Origin: Paramacrobiotus metropolitanus | Taxonomy: Eukaryota; Tardigrada; Eutardigrada; Parachela; Macrobiotidae | Direction of reading: 5' to 3' | Assembly: GCF_019649055.1 (NCBI RefSeq) | Contig: NW_026570229.1 | Span: 372,001-436,000 of the forward strand | Length of the DNA: 64,000 nt | Shown: positions 11,635 to 23,351 of the stretch, in pieces | Numbering within the stretch: position 1 is the first letter of the stretch | How the letters are laid out: each line of letters begins with the position of its first letter | The notes under the pieces: generated by a model | Told to the model about the DNA's origin: nothing | Seen by the model: the letters and a program-made list of their open reading frames with translations, nothing else | Databases searched by the model: none | Made by a program: the position numbers and the translations under genes

Positions 11635-12829
11635 ATGAGTAAGACGCGTGAAGAACTAGAAGATTTGACTTGTGAAGCTTTAAAGGGTATCCTTAGAGAC
11701 CACGACCTTTCAGTCGCCGGCCTGAAAGCTGAGTTGGTTAATCGCTTTCTCGATCATCAGCCCGCATGTCAGTGTTCTAAGGATGCCGGTAATAAGCCAG
11801 AATTGGAGCTGTCGTGTGGATCGATCGAAGCAGTCGGAGAGATTCTGGACCTCGGCCCAACTACGCTGGAGATTTTGAAAGCTCAACGGTACACCAGAGA
11901 GGAACACATTAAAACCCTCACCGCCGAAGACTTTAAATTGGATGAACTCAAAGGAATTCCCCTTCGCGATCGCAAATCCCTGCTGCATTAGATCGATGAC
12001 ACCGACGGCGAAGTCAAGAAATCCGGTCGCTCCTCCGTCGCCTCCGTTATCGAAGTTCCTCCGGTCAACATCGCTCACAATCGCAAGGTCATCCGGCAAT
12101 CCAGTTCAGGTGAGTTTGACCTTCGTGACGTAATTAGTGCAAAAAAAATCGCTTCCTCGGCTTGCTCGTAATTTACCGCGTCCGCATACGCAGGTATATA
12201 CTCGCGCTCATATGTCTGCTTCGAAAAATGTCGGGGCACTCGATATTGGTTATGGTGATTTTATGGCGGGTTGTCAGTCTATCATTCGTCGATTAGCAGT
12301 TCTACCCGATCGCGCAGAAACCCTAAAAGAGTACACAGAATACGTGGAATTTCTTGCTAATAAACGTCGCGACTACAGGGCTATCGTAGTGTTGCAATTT
12401 GACGACGCCTTTCGAATTTTGGCAGATGAAAATGACTGCGCTTTAAATGATTTTAGTTCGTGTTCGAGCCTGATTCATCAGCATTTTCACTCTGGTACGT
12501 TATCGGTCGCAGTAAATTCGTTTCGGCATCGGCCTGGGCCAAATCCCTTTCGAGCGCCTGGTGCCTTTCAACGTGGGCCGGCAGCACCAGGACCGCGCGG
12601 ACCCATACCCTTCCCCCACCGCCCACGCAAGGAATTTCCATGCTCCGAATGGAATGAGCGCCGCTGCCAGAAGCATCCGGATCACTGCCTCTATTCCCAC
12701 ATCTGTCGGCTCTGCAGCGGCGATGGCCACGACTGGTACCGCTGTCCTAAATGGACCGGATCTCCCGGAACCGAGCAGTCGCACCCAACCGCCAACCGCA
12801 GCAACAGGCAATTCCGTCAGTTTTAATGG
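11635..12829 (+). pseudogene. Gag-like region of the DIRS-like element (SAP domain + zinc array)
   Basis: The ATG at 11635 opens a SAP-type DNA-binding motif (LEDLTCEALKGILRDHDLSV, then GLKAELVNRFLDH, residues about 5-40). The frame meets a TAG at 11989-11991, yet protein-like sequence continues in the same frame to about 12110. A run of eight A residues near 12145 coincides with a frame change. The next frame (to about 12760) carries a helical domain and then a Cys/His cluster: CSEWNERRC, CLYSH, CRLCSGDGHDWYRC. That array is typical of DIRS gag proteins, where it probably binds the RNA. Disrupted, so no functional protein is expected. Confidence 0.7.
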
Positions 12830-13568
12830 TTTCTCTGTTTATGACTCTCCGAACGGTCAGTCTTGTTTCGCAATTTCTAAAATTTTGGTCGACTCTGATC
12901 CCTCGCTACATGATAAGTTATCTGATTTTCCAACGGTTTACTCATTGCTACCTAATACTTTTTGTGATTTAACTAATAAAACTCTCGGAAGTTGCTCAGC
13001 TGATAACGAAGTCACGTTCTGCAGTCCACTCTCTCGTAATTACAGTAACTGGATCGATTGCTTTTCCGATGATGAAGACAAAACATTTTTGCTCGACGGA
13101 ATTAAACACGGGTTTAAAATTGTCCCAGAGGGTACAGTAATTTCTCCAATTAGGCTTGAAAATCGCAATTGCACTGTCTCGTAGGCCATTTGAGTTTTGC
13201 TTCTAGGGCGATTCGTGGTGCCCGTACTTTCTCACGTATTTTTATTGACATCTTGAAGTCGTTAAACGATAGCGATGCTTTCTACCAGGTTGACGATATA
13301 ATTCGCACCGAACTTTTGTGGTGGATAAAAGTCTCTCCGAAACTAAATGGTCTCTACCATTATGCCTGTGGAAAATACAGACGTAAAGTGTACATTACTT
13401 ATGATGCTTCGTTCCAAGGCTTCGGCGCGGTAATGGGTGACAGCTGGCTCGCGGGCTCCTGGTCTCGCAACGAAATGCCTGGAAACCGTAAATTTTGGCC
13501 AAGCTGGTTGACAAGTCCCATAGTGCACATTTCCTTGCGCGACAACATTAACTACCTTGAGTTAATCG
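12825..13568 (+). pseudogene. RT edge fused to RNase H (5' part), DIRS-like element
   Basis: The first frame (to 13184) ends in a segment like the start of DIRS reverse transcriptases: LSRNYSNWIDCF then LLDGIKHGFKIVPEG. It then jumps, in another frame from about 13170, to GHLSFASRAIRGARTF, which in DIRS elements begins the RNase H region after the reverse transcriptase. The polymerase core (palm with its Asp motif) is therefore deleted. RNase H continues with YITYDASFQGFGAVMG and ends at NYLELI, where the hAT-type element is inserted. Confidence 0.8.
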
Positions 13569-14660
13569 TAGTGAATATTTGACTGATCATAAGTAATAAG
13601 CTTTGAGTTTTACTTAAGCTGATCAAAAGCTACAATTCTACCCTTTTAATTATGATAAGCGCAAGTAAAAGCAGAAGCTTTTGACTTAAACTGATTATAA
13701 GTAAAGCTAGGGACTTTTACTTATGATCAGTTTAAGTAATAACTAGAAATTTTAAGCTGCAGCAAAAGGCATCAGCTAAAGTACTTAAACTTTTAGCAAA
13801 AGTTTTAAAAAGCGTAATTATCAGCCTAATTGTAACAGACGCCAGGCAGAGCCTATTTTTTTAATGTTATCCGAGAACCCGAACAGAAACTTGAAATATT
13901 GAACATAAGCAGTAAAGGCGTGATATTGGATGGGGATTGCTGTGTACCGGTTTGACCCGTATTTGCTCGCCGATACCCACGCGGAAACGGGTTCCGTTTG
14001 CATGAGCCTTCTAGCGGAATCGACGTAACGGGACAGGACTTGGGCCGCTATATCTATACCAGTCTATCGCAGACGGGCGAGAATTGAACGGGAAACTGGT
14101 CCGATTGAGGTAGTTTAGGGAACCGGCTAGAGAGCAAAATTTTTAAAACGAGCCAACACTGCTTTCCACGCGGAGAGCTCAGGTGGGACTCTTGTTGTTT
14201 GAGAACTAAAAATGTCTGACACAGCCGCATAGAGAAACAATACCAAAAGAATACACGAATTGCGAATCGTATCAAGCAAGCTTGTCTTGTGAGTAGCAAA
14301 CAGAGTTTGCATTCGCCAGCCGTTGACGACATTTATACAAGTGGGGGCTGCATTTTACAGAAATCTGTAAGAGTGCGATAGATTTACAGAAGCGCGATAG
14401 CAGAAGACAGCAGCTTTAAAAAATTTTTAAAAAATAAAATTCTTGAGTTTTGCTTCAGTTAAAGTACTTTTGATCAGCTTAAGTAAAACAGTTAGAATTA
14501 GACTCATCATAAGTAAAAGTCGGTGGGTTTTACTTGAGCTGCAGCATAAGTAAAAGTCTAGAGTTTTACTTATGATCAGCATAAGTAAAAGTGCCCTACT
14601 TTTACTTAAAATCAGCATAAGCTGTAAGTTCCAGCAGAAGTACGAGTAAAATTCACACTA
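13569..14660. mobile_element. Non-autonomous hAT-type element inserted in RNase H
   Basis: Ends TAGTGAATATT and AATTCACACTA, flanked by the identical 8-mer GTTAATCG (13561-13568 and 14661-14668). Removing the element and one duplicate joins NYLELI to AACLPVLVWCQMFRNAEVV, exactly continuous RNase H. The 1092-bp interior is AT-rich with many ACTTTTACTTATGATCAGC-like inverted sub-repeats close to each end. No transposase. A 92-codon minus ORF inside (14054-14332) has no family signal. Confidence 0.92.
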
Positions 14661-14668
14661 GTTAATCG

Positions 14669-15072
14669 CCGCCTGCCTCCCTGTTCTGGTGTGGTGCCAG
14701 ATGTTTCGTAATGCGGAAGTTGTCATATTAAGTGATAATGCTTCAACTGTCAGTTTCGTTAATCGCGGCACGTGTAAAAATACGCAAGCCTTGAAATGGT
14801 TGAAGCTTGTATTCTATGCCGGTTGCGATTTTAGTTTTATCGTAACTGCTCGCCATGTACCAGGCGAATCGAACACTGCAGCGGATGCACTCAGTCGCAT
14901 TCTTACTGACCATAAATTTGAGTCGATATTTCAGTCTTATTTCCGTCGAGAAGAAAGTTTTGCAAAAGTAACTTCGTCGTGCCTTTTTAGATACCCGAAT
15001 CAGTTCTCTGAAGACGACCCTGAAAAGATTACAGCGTTCAGCTCTGGCTTACGGATCGCAAAAGACTCGTAG
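14669..15072 (+). pseudogene. RNase H (3' part) of the DIRS-like element
   Basis: Continues the interrupted frame: VVILSDNASTVSFVNRGT, ALKWLKLVFYAG, then ARHVPGESNTAADALSRI. The SDNASTVSF and HVPG-x-x-NTAADALSR motifs are standard for DIRS RNase H. It ends at a stop at 15070-15072. A stretch with several stops (15073-15214) follows before the recombinase. Confidence 0.85.
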
Positions 15073-15214
15073 ATGCCAGTGGCAAAAATTCCTCGACTTC
15101 TGTGAAAAGCATACTCTAACTGCGGTGCCGGCTTCAGTTAACACAGTGTGCCATTACGTTGCATATTTGTCGAAAACAATGGAATACAATTCGGTTTAGA
15201 ATTACCTCGCCGCC

Positions 15215-15978
15215 TTGACATCGCTACATAACTTAATCGGTAAGGCCGCTCCAAACCTCAAGCATTTTTCGGTACAACTGGCCTTAGCAGGCTTGAAAAG
15301 AAGTAGGTACGAGTGCCCAAATGCAAAAGCAGGTATAAGTGTTAAGCACCTGCAGGAAATCTACCGCAGTTTAAATCTAGTGAACGCAAAGGAACGGAAT
15401 GTGTTCTGGGTTTCATGTTTGTTTGCATTCTTTTCTTTATTACGAAAAAGTAATATTTTTTACAGCAAGTCGAACTCGAAATACATTCGCCTTAATAATG
15501 TTCGGCTGTCAAATAACAGCATTCTGCTTACTGTGCCGCATTTAGAAACTTCCCGCTTCTTAGGAAAATTGTATCAGTTCCAGTTCGTGCGGTACCTGGC
15601 TCTGTTCTGTGCCCAGTGGTTGCTTTTGCATCGTATCGCAAGAAAATCAGTTTGTCTCCTTCGGAACCGGCATTAATGTACGTTGACGCCTCCGGAAATT
15701 AAACTCCTTATACCTCGTCTCGCTTCGTGAATACGCTGCGTTTACTTTTAGCAGCAACGGGTTACGACTCTAAACAGTTCTCGGTGCACTCCTTTCGCAG
15801 AGGGGGCACCACATTTGCCGCTTCTTTTGGTGTTTCGATTGATGAACTTAAGGCACAAGGAAACTGGTCCAGCAACTATTTCGAGAAATATGTATCTCGT
15901 ACAGATGCACTTCGACAACAGTTCGGTAAAACAGTTTCGAATGCTCTTGCTCTTGGGGGCTCGGGCGCAGCGACCTAA
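15215..15978 (+). pseudogene. Tyrosine recombinase of the DIRS-like element
   Basis: Tyrosine recombinases integrate DIRS DNA by site-specific recombination. Two frames in series are seen: 15215-15676 (core-binding and start of catalytic domain, LRKSNIF) and 15727-15978. The second carries the catalytic box: HSFRRGGTTFAASFGVSIDE (His-x-x-Arg), then LKAQGNWSSNYFEKYVSR, where the trailing Tyr is the candidate nucleophile. A stop at 15674-15676 and a frame change separate the halves, so it is inactive as read. Confidence 0.85.
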
Positions 15979-17295
15979 CACTTCGATTTGATGTTGCTTT
16001 TCTGTTTTCTTGTCGTCCTCATTGCCGTTGTTTTTCTGTTGCCCTCACTCAGGAAATGTCCGTTGTATGTTCTGGCGTTTGCACTGTACCAAGAAATGTT
16101 GGCAATTTTTATTGAATAAATTATTCCCATGATTTCATCCCTTGGACACGTAAACGGAAGTACCAGAGTTATGGAAAAATAAAATGCCGGTCAAGTAGCC
16201 AACCATAGATTCACGTAGAGAGATGTTTATTAAGGAGGTAGCTAGAGACAGTAATTTTTTCTTCCTGCTGTTCGCTGAAGATTTTAAGCCTGGCGCAGAC
16301 TTAATGACCTCTATCGATGACCGTTATGAGCAACCGAATCCGGATTCTGCTCCATCTTTTGCTGTTGTAAACCATCGGGTTCAATGGATTTGCCTTGTCG
16401 CTATTGCTTTTGTCCCGGATTTATTGTTACACTGATCTCTTACATATCGGTTTGCTGTCTAAAAAACCGACTTTCGCAAGACCCTTAAAAACAGGGTCGT
16501 GCGTGTAGTGAGAAGAATGCTGACAAAGGCTTGCCGCCAAAATCTAGCTTTTGAAAAAATTCGTCTTTGAAAATCTAGCCAGAGCTGCTAAGCGAACCCA
16601 CGACAGCTGCGCTTTACGACATTTAAAAGGTGGCCAAGCTTATTTTAAAAGGTGACCAGGTTTATTACTGGTAGTCTCGTACTAATCAGGGCGCCATCCG
16701 AAGGAAGCCGAGAAACTGGCCGAAAAATGCAACGATGGGGGAATAGAACCTCGGCTACGTCGTCAGATCCGCGAAGGCAGTACCACTGCACCACGGCGCA
16801 AAGTGTTGAAATATACTTGAAAGGTTTTGTCGCTGTACATGAGCCGGTTCTGTCTTTACACTGATGTCGTGTGTTTGCGCATGAAGCATTTTATTGTTTT
16901 ATTGCAACTTGTTCAACTGTTTGTGTGCATAGATGAGCACGAGTTATGCCTTTGGCCGTAACGCTTGACAATCTAAGAATTGTTATGATGTTTATAATTC
17001 TGGAGGAAGTTACTGAACTTTTTTTAAGTAGATAGAAGGTGTTATTCTGGTGTATATGATGTCGCTCATTTCAGCGACAGTCTGTTATTTCCTGTTGCAT
17101 GTCATCTCATTGTGATTTGTGCTTGTCGTGTGATTAAAGTCATAGTTCAAGAAACATCACTTTCCTCTTCAGTTAGCGCAGAACGAGTACTGCATATAAC
17201 ACATTCTGATACGGCACTGCCCCTTTCACACTTTAGAAAGCTCGGCTAAGTAATGACGTAAAGCTACGTTTCCCACTGAAGAAACAACCGCCGCC
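15979..17295. other. No gene recognised; one SINE-like repeat
   Basis: Spacer between the DIRS-like element and the astacin gene. A 70-codon plus frame at 16223-16435 has no recognisable features. It may include the 3' end of the retrotransposon. See 16731-16800 for a tRNA-like repeat. Confidence 0.4.
16731..16800 (-). repeat. tRNA-derived SINE head
   Basis: On the minus strand: GCCGTGGTGCAGTGGTACTG (an A-box, TGGTGCAGTGG) and, about 40 nt on, GAGGTTCTATTCCCC (a B-box, GGTTCTATTCC against GGTTCRANTCC), followed by CATCG. Order and spacing fit a Pol III tRNA-type promoter. No clean cloverleaf. Confidence 0.55.
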
Positions 17296-18285
17296 ATGTT
17301 GGGATGTGTATTCTGTACGCTGATCGTGTGTGCCGCAATTTATGGCCAGGTTTCGACGAAAATAATCCGAAATCTTCCAGCAAGTATGCCGAATTCAGAA
17401 TTGTTTAGAAATCTATAGTATGTATAAAGCACCGACGGGCCGCAGATATCTGTAGATAGCGGTCTAATTTGTAAATATTATTCTAGCTAAACCGATCTTT
17501 AAATGTTTCGCTTGTGCAGACTGGAGAGACTTCATCGATCCGGAGATTCTCGCACAAAGTGAAAATGATGATGAATTTACGCGCTACGACAGCGATTTGC
17601 CGGAAGGCGATATTCTGGGACTGCAAACGTTGCAGGTAAGCAAGATAGTTCTTTGTGCTCGCTAACGCACTTAAAGATTGCAGAATTATGTACCGGTAAC
17701 AGTTTCCTTGAAAATCATTAGAGTACTGTAGTGCTTAAACGAACTTTGCAGCTTGAGCACGGAGCAGCAAACGTCGTCAACGACGCCAGCTCTTTCTGGC
17801 CCAACAACACAGTTCCTTATGAGTTCTCCAAAAAGCAGAACGCGTTAATGAGTACGAGACCGCTGTTCATTGAGAGCTGTTTTAAAAAAAAATAACAAAA
17901 GCTAATGGAATATATTGACACAAGGAAGTCAGCCTAAACCGTTTGCAGCGCCAAAAGAAATGCAAATCATTCTGGAGTCAATGCGCTTAATTAGTCTTCT
18001 TTCCGGGAACTGCGTCAACTTTGTAGAGCGCGCCGGTGAAGAGGATTACATCAGCTTCCAGAAAGGACTGCAGTCAGTAACTTATTTTCGCCGGTTTAAG
18101 AATACGTGCGATGCTTACCAATCGGTGTTACGGCAGATGCATGTCGAATATCGGTCGCATCGGAGGGAAACAAGCTGTAATTTATTCCCCCGCTTGCCTG
18201 AAGCAGCACGGCGATGTCCAGCACGAATTGATGCATGTCCTGGGTTTCTTCCACGAACATTCTCGAGACAGAAACAGAGGCAGGT
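17296..18285 (+). CDS. Astacin-family zinc metalloprotease, 3'-truncated
   Basis: Astacins are secreted or membrane Zn endopeptidases made as proenzymes. Proposed exons are 17296-17383, 17520-17635, 17752-17851, 17949-18072 and 18137-about 18280, all GT-AG with matching phases; the last intron is 64 nt. Exon 1 starts with a signal peptide ([17 protein letters not shown]). Exons 2-3 are propeptide, then [10 protein letters not shown], the start of the mature domain. Exon 4 has [17 protein letters not shown]. Exon 5 has NIGRIGGKQ and the zinc site [18 protein letters not shown] (HExxHxxGFxHE, three His ligands and Glu intact). Directly after DRN the sequence becomes the inverse of the 3' flank of the neighbouring Kelch gene, so the rest of the domain, including the Met-turn, is gone. 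As read it cannot make an active enzyme. Confidence 0.85.
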
Positions 18286-18363
18286 TGGCAACGCCAAGAG
18301 TAGTTATGAGGTCAACAATCAATGAACAATATGTTCCACCCAGCAGAAAGCACGTACTCGTCG

Positions 18364-20768
18364 CTAGGAAAATTTAGCGTAGAAAAGCTTTCTAAAGGCG
18401 TGCTCGTTGCCCTTTTCGTCTTCGTTATCATCCCATCGCTTGAGCAAATACTGCGGCACCACGGCCAAGGCGTAGTGTTCTTGGATGGGCGTTGCGTCGT
18501 GCAGCACGCTCCACTTGTCCGTCGCTTCGTCGTAACACTCCACAATGTCAGTCCAGTTATTAGAACCTGATTTAAACCCATTTACCAATCCGCCAGCAGC
18601 GTATACTTTTCCTCCAATAGCAGCTAAGCGCGGGTAAGCTCGCTTGTGCATCATGGGACCTTGGGTAGCCAAAAATTAGTTTTCAGGAAGAGCGTGAAGA
18701 GCCAAAAGCTTACTTTTCGTATACCAACAGTTCTGCGCCAGATCGTAGGCCTCCACGCACGGCAATGCGAGGATTTCATTGCAGTGTATCTCGGTGAGAT
18801 CAGCGCGGCTTTCACATCCCCCTGCACAAAAACCCTCGTTGATTGCAGATATCAAAATATTCTAGATGCAATCCGGTTTCAGTTGCGCTGTTTTAGTGCT
18901 CACCCGGTTTCGGAAGCCGGCTTATACTGCTATGGCAATTGCGAATACCACATATTTGCCCCACTTACGGATGACGTAAATCAACCCATTCGTGCCGACT
19001 CAAGCTGAGGAATGATAGCGGGCCGTTGGCATCGGAGCCAATTCGCTCCAGGCGTTGCCCATGGGATCGTAACAGAACGCGCTGTCCATCGGCATCAGTT
19101 CTTCCCTTCTGGCGGACTTCCAACCACCGAACGCGTACAGTCTGTCCTGACAGATGACCAGTGCCATACTGCGCATCTGAATGTTCGTCTCTTGCAAGAA
19201 AGTAACCGATGTACGTTGCCAGCAACCGAACGCTTCGTCATAGCATTCGAACTGCAGATGGTAGGTAATGGCAGCGTATGTCAGCATACAGTATCTCCCG
19301 TTTAAGAACGCTGCGTACTGGAAGCAGTGATGGAACTCAGCGGTACAACCGCTCAGGCCTTGGTCGGGCAGCGCAGTCCATTGGCGCTGGCCCGGCTCGT
19401 AAACGTGGAGGCGGTGGCAGACGCGCACAGCCACGCGATTGCCGGGGGTCACGATGACGGACGGGTTTAGGTCGCTCCGCAATGCCGGACACGACGAAAG
19501 TGGCCTACAAGAATTTCCCCATCTCGGATAGCAGCAGCCCTGGCAGATCGTGGGCGAACCGCAGCAGTCGGTACCGTAAATCCTTTTTGACGACAGGTCA
19601 GGATACACTGGATTAGGAGCGGTAATGTAAACCGCTACCGGTTCTGCAATAGCAGTTTTAACATGTATTCCGGCTGGTGCGCAGCATACGCTGGCCGAAC
19701 ATTTTTTTACATACATAAGTTATATTTTTTTCATACATACATAACACATAACATACATATAGATACACGACATACTAAATAACATATAAGTAAGTATACG
19801 GTAAAATTTCCGGGGTAAGTACTGTAAGATTTGCGGGGCCGGCATCGGCGCTGTTCGGGTGTCAAATACCGCATGGCCAGATAGAGTGGTCGTGCCGTTG
19901 GGCTTTTCTGCAGAAATCTGAGGAAGGCCGTGGAAAGGTGCGCTACGCGCAGCAGGCCCAGCATGTCCAGTGCGGCGGACATCCGTTCCTTAACGCTGCC
20001 ATCCAACCAGTCGTACAGTGCCTCGCCCACTCGGTCCTCGCTGTCCACATCCAGATCGTCCGAGCCAAGTAACTCCTTCACCTGCAGAAGCACGCGACTT
20101 GAATACAACGCTACTGAAAAATATTTCATGCCGATTAATGCGCTCGCTTGGTGTAACCGTTAAGCACCATGTTTTTGTCCAGTTCCAGAAAGGCCTCACA
20201 CCGGAACATTGCGAGGAAATTGCCGCAGAGGATGTTTCTAACTTTTTTTGCCAATTCGTGACAAGACAACATTTCCGCCCATTGTGCAATGCTCCAGCAG
20301 TTCGTCAGATCGACGCTCCATTCCAGACACTCCGTGCACTTCCTCACAATGCGCGGCATATCCAGCATGTGCGACGCTTGCAGCAGAGGCAGCGCGTTGT
20401 CCTTGTCAACGGATATCTCCCGCAAATACATGTAACTGATTAGTCTGAAAAATGTGGTCACTAACTTGCCCAGCAAACGGTTGTTGGCGTTTGCTTCCAG
20501 CAAGCACAGTATTTAAATGAACTGTTTACTATGCCCGTACTTCTATAAAATACCGCGACGGCGCGATTGCTTACTGCATTAAGACGTTGTGCGGGATATC
20601 GTGCAGTTGAAAGAATTCCTCGCGGGACTCCTTCATTTCCGATGCGAACATGGCGGCAAAAAACGGACTGTGCTGGCTTAACACTGAGCGCTGGCAGGGA
20701 ATCCATTCCGAATCGGTCTCCGTGCCCTTCAGACACACATCCGGATCTGGCAAATTAGTAGTTGACAT
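18364..20768 (-). CDS. BTB-BACK-Kelch protein (KLHL-like), one in-frame TGA
   Basis: KLHL proteins are usually substrate adaptors of Cullin-3 ubiquitin ligases. Six exons are proposed: 20768-20575, 20444-20168, 20081-19823, 19643-18969, 18821-18714 and 18659-18364, with all phases agreeing, totalling 603 codons. [39 protein letters not shown], then [50 protein letters not shown]. Kelch blades: [84 protein letters not shown]. Codon 19002-19000 is TGA where the three paralogues in this window have Cys (SACVG). Everything after it is still open and well conserved. Weak points: the donor after exon 2 is GTGCTT, and the acceptor of the last exon is AAG. An in-frame ATG at 20843 is a possible alternative start. 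Confidence 0.85.
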
Positions 20769-20843
20769 GGTGACTGCTTCCAGCAAAAGCCGCAAAATAA
20801 CTGCAAAGTTGAATGCCGGGGTGCGCAGAATGCTTGTCGGCAA

Positions 20844-22369
20844 TGCAGCACCCGATGGTGTGTGGTAGCGGCCAGCGGGACTAGTGCCATATAAAGAACA
20901 CTGTCATGATGTCATCATGCTATGATCACGCATCGGCACGATAGCATACAGATATCGATCTGCGATCGATGTGCCGATTTGTACATGCCGGCTTGTACCA
21001 TACACTGTAATGGCTGTTATCCTTAAGACAGTTATGTGTAATTCTTCATACAATTGGCACTCGTACGCAAAACTGGAGCGATTCAAATGCGTGTATTAGT
21101 AATGATGTGCGTGTAATAGCAAATAAATCTTGTGCAGTTGTGTTCAATTGCGAATTACAGTAAAATGTAAATCGATGAAATGCCGGTAAACAGAATTCAT
21201 ACCATTGGTAGCAAGATCAAAAATGAAATTTTCGAAATGCACAGTTGTAATGAGACGTTGCTATTCTACAGTTAAACGACTACTGCGAGTTGCATCTGTC
21301 AGTGGGCGGGAGCTGAGCAAAATAATTTATTAGGTGGCAACGAAAAAGCTACGTACACAATGTTATTACAACTGTGAAATTTGTCGTTTGATAGGTATAC
21401 GATGGCCTTCGTTTGTCGTTTAAACTTCGGTACGCTTTGGGCGACTAAAATAATTATCCACTGCATCGGAATGACCGCCTCCAAGAGCCGCAGCTTTATC
21501 GCGTGCTAACTGTGTAGTTCTCATCGCTGTTCTGATGTAGTGGATTCGCCAGGAACCTGTGAATTTTCAGCCCTACTTTATTCTCTTTTATACAACTGAC
21601 TGGTCGAGGTAAATTGATCATGTAGGAAAAATAAAGGAACACAGTAGGATATATTTGGGTGCAGTCACGTATCTGCAGGAAAAGTACAGATACAGTGGCG
21701 CAGTTGTCCGCCACGTTGCGATACTTCTATACGTATCCATGTACGCATGCCAGATTGATTATTGTGCTGCTGAATAGGTCAATGCTTGCGTTGTGATCAC
21801 ACTTATTACACAAAAGGATGATATAAACGACGACATTAACATTTTCGCAAAAGAAACAACAAGCAGCGTCTCCAGCGGCACAATAATAGTTGAGTTGCCA
21901 CAGAGCTCGTGAGGTCACGAATCGGAAAAAACGCCGAACCGTGGCAAAACCGACAGAAAAATTACCCGAAGAGCCAAAAAAAATAATCAACTGCGTCAAA
22001 TGTAGGCATTTTTAACAGGAAATGCGAGGCAGCATGGGTTACTAAGAAAATCGCTTATATATAGCTCTAACTTTGGTGCTGCAAAAATCTGTGCTTCTAC
22101 GTTCGTTCCCCTTATGCAAATTAATTCAGTATTTTAATCCTTCTGACATAATCCGCTTGTCGACACTCAGCTCTGAAGGCAAACAATGGAGGTACAAGCA
22201 TGGGCCGTTTAGCATTGCGGCTTACGGGCGAAATCGTTTCCGGTCCATCTATTATTTTCACGTGATCAGCAACAGTGATTCACCAACTACACATGTAGCT
22301 GGTTGGTGATTCACAAAGTGCACGTCGTAGATGGTGAATGCTACTGCGTATACAAGTTTTTGATCCGTA
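20844..22369. other. No gene recognised
   Basis: Both strands show only frames of 60-90 codons without splice context or domain signals. Probably includes the upstream region of the Kelch gene that reads leftwards from 20768. Confidence 0.45.
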
Positions 22370-23205
22370 TTACTTGGGCGCGGCACTGAACGGCCCTGTT
22401 TTGTCTGCGTGATATCGAGCAGAACGCGCGTTACGACTCAGCACCATGGCCACTTCTGGTTTTATGATCATCGTAACTTGGTCTAGAAATGTTTCGCTAT
22501 TCTGCAACTGCAAACACGTCATATTAAAGGACAGCGAATCGCCAGGGAAAACATTTGAGATGCCAAACTGTAGGGAATTTAATTCTCTACATTCTAGTGT
22601 GCATACAATAACCAAAGTAGCTCCAGAAAACGTAATACAAGCGTAAAAGGTTGACGCCACTGCATGTGCCTATGGCAGTGCTGACTCTGAAATATTTGAT
22701 GCGCAAGCGATAAACAGGAAAATAGCGGGGCAAACCTGCACCAGACTATCGCTGATTTGTCTAAGCTAAGCGTAACGTTGACGTCAGGTATAGGATCTTC
22801 ACCTGATGGAGGTAGGCTGAGCTGATAATCGTAAGCCAAAATGAACGAGATGGTTGATGGAAGTTGTAGTCGGAATGCAAAGAAAAACATCATCGGACCC
22901 AGTGGATCAAGCTCCTGTTGCAATGACAACGCTGAAAGGTCACATTTGTCGAAGAACAAAGAGCGCCGAGAGATGGTGAATGTACGTATACAGACTGACA
23001 ATAATGAACTGGAGTTAAATACCGGCTTGAATGGAAATTGTGTCAAGCATAAATTTAATGTTTTACAGATACTGTCGTTGCGCTTAACGGCGTTGACAAC
23101 TATTTCACTAGGTCCGGAAATTTTTTCGCGCCTTGCATAGACAGGATAGTGGAGACAGCTAAAACCCAGCGGACAAAACTCCGTACGTAGTTCCCAAGCT
23201 TCCAA
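22370..23205 (-). CDS. Unrecognised ORFs, perhaps a secreted or extracellular domain (uncertain)
   Basis: A 203-codon frame (23205-22594) overlaps a 96-codon frame (22660-22370) on the minus strand. Protein-like stretches: LQLPSTISFILAYDYQLSLP, DVNVTLSLDKSAIVWC, then in the second frame TLVIVCTLECRELNSLQFGI and SFNMTCLQLQNSETF. Repeated Cys and N-x-S/T sequons suggest an extracellular protein. A possible junction is the GTTTGC donor near 22735 and TTTCAG near 22690, but phases do not agree cleanly. No family recognised; it may be a decayed gene. Confidence 0.35.
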
Positions 23206-23351
23206 AATGCATCCACGTACTTGTATGTGCCACCTTAATTATTACATAGTAGCGACGCAAGTTACATAGTACAAAGTTTAATACAACCCGGTCGAAAGTC
23301 GGAGCGCATCGGCTATACCCAGTGAGCGTTGATGATTTTAATAAAAGCATG

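Larger units (their letters stand above)
11600..16000 (+). mobile_element. DIRS-like tyrosine-recombinase retrotransposon, decayed
   Basis: In order on the plus strand: a SAP/gag-like region, a gag C-terminus with a Cys/His array, the N-terminal edge of a reverse transcriptase, RNase H, and a tyrosine recombinase carrying HSFRRGG. This domain set and order is that of DIRS-type elements. Most of the reverse transcriptase is missing, there are stops and frameshifts, and a 1.1-kb hAT-type element interrupts RNase H. Exact ends were not found. A 21-bp direct repeat (CGGTTTTCTTACAAAATGAGT) at about 11508 and 11617 flanks the presumed leader. Confidence 0.85.

Noticed and set aside
18300-18377. Extension of the astacin frame ([16 protein letters not shown]...)
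   Set aside because: These bases are the inverse of the Kelch gene's 3' flank, also found at 7.75-7.83 kb, so they are not protease sequence.
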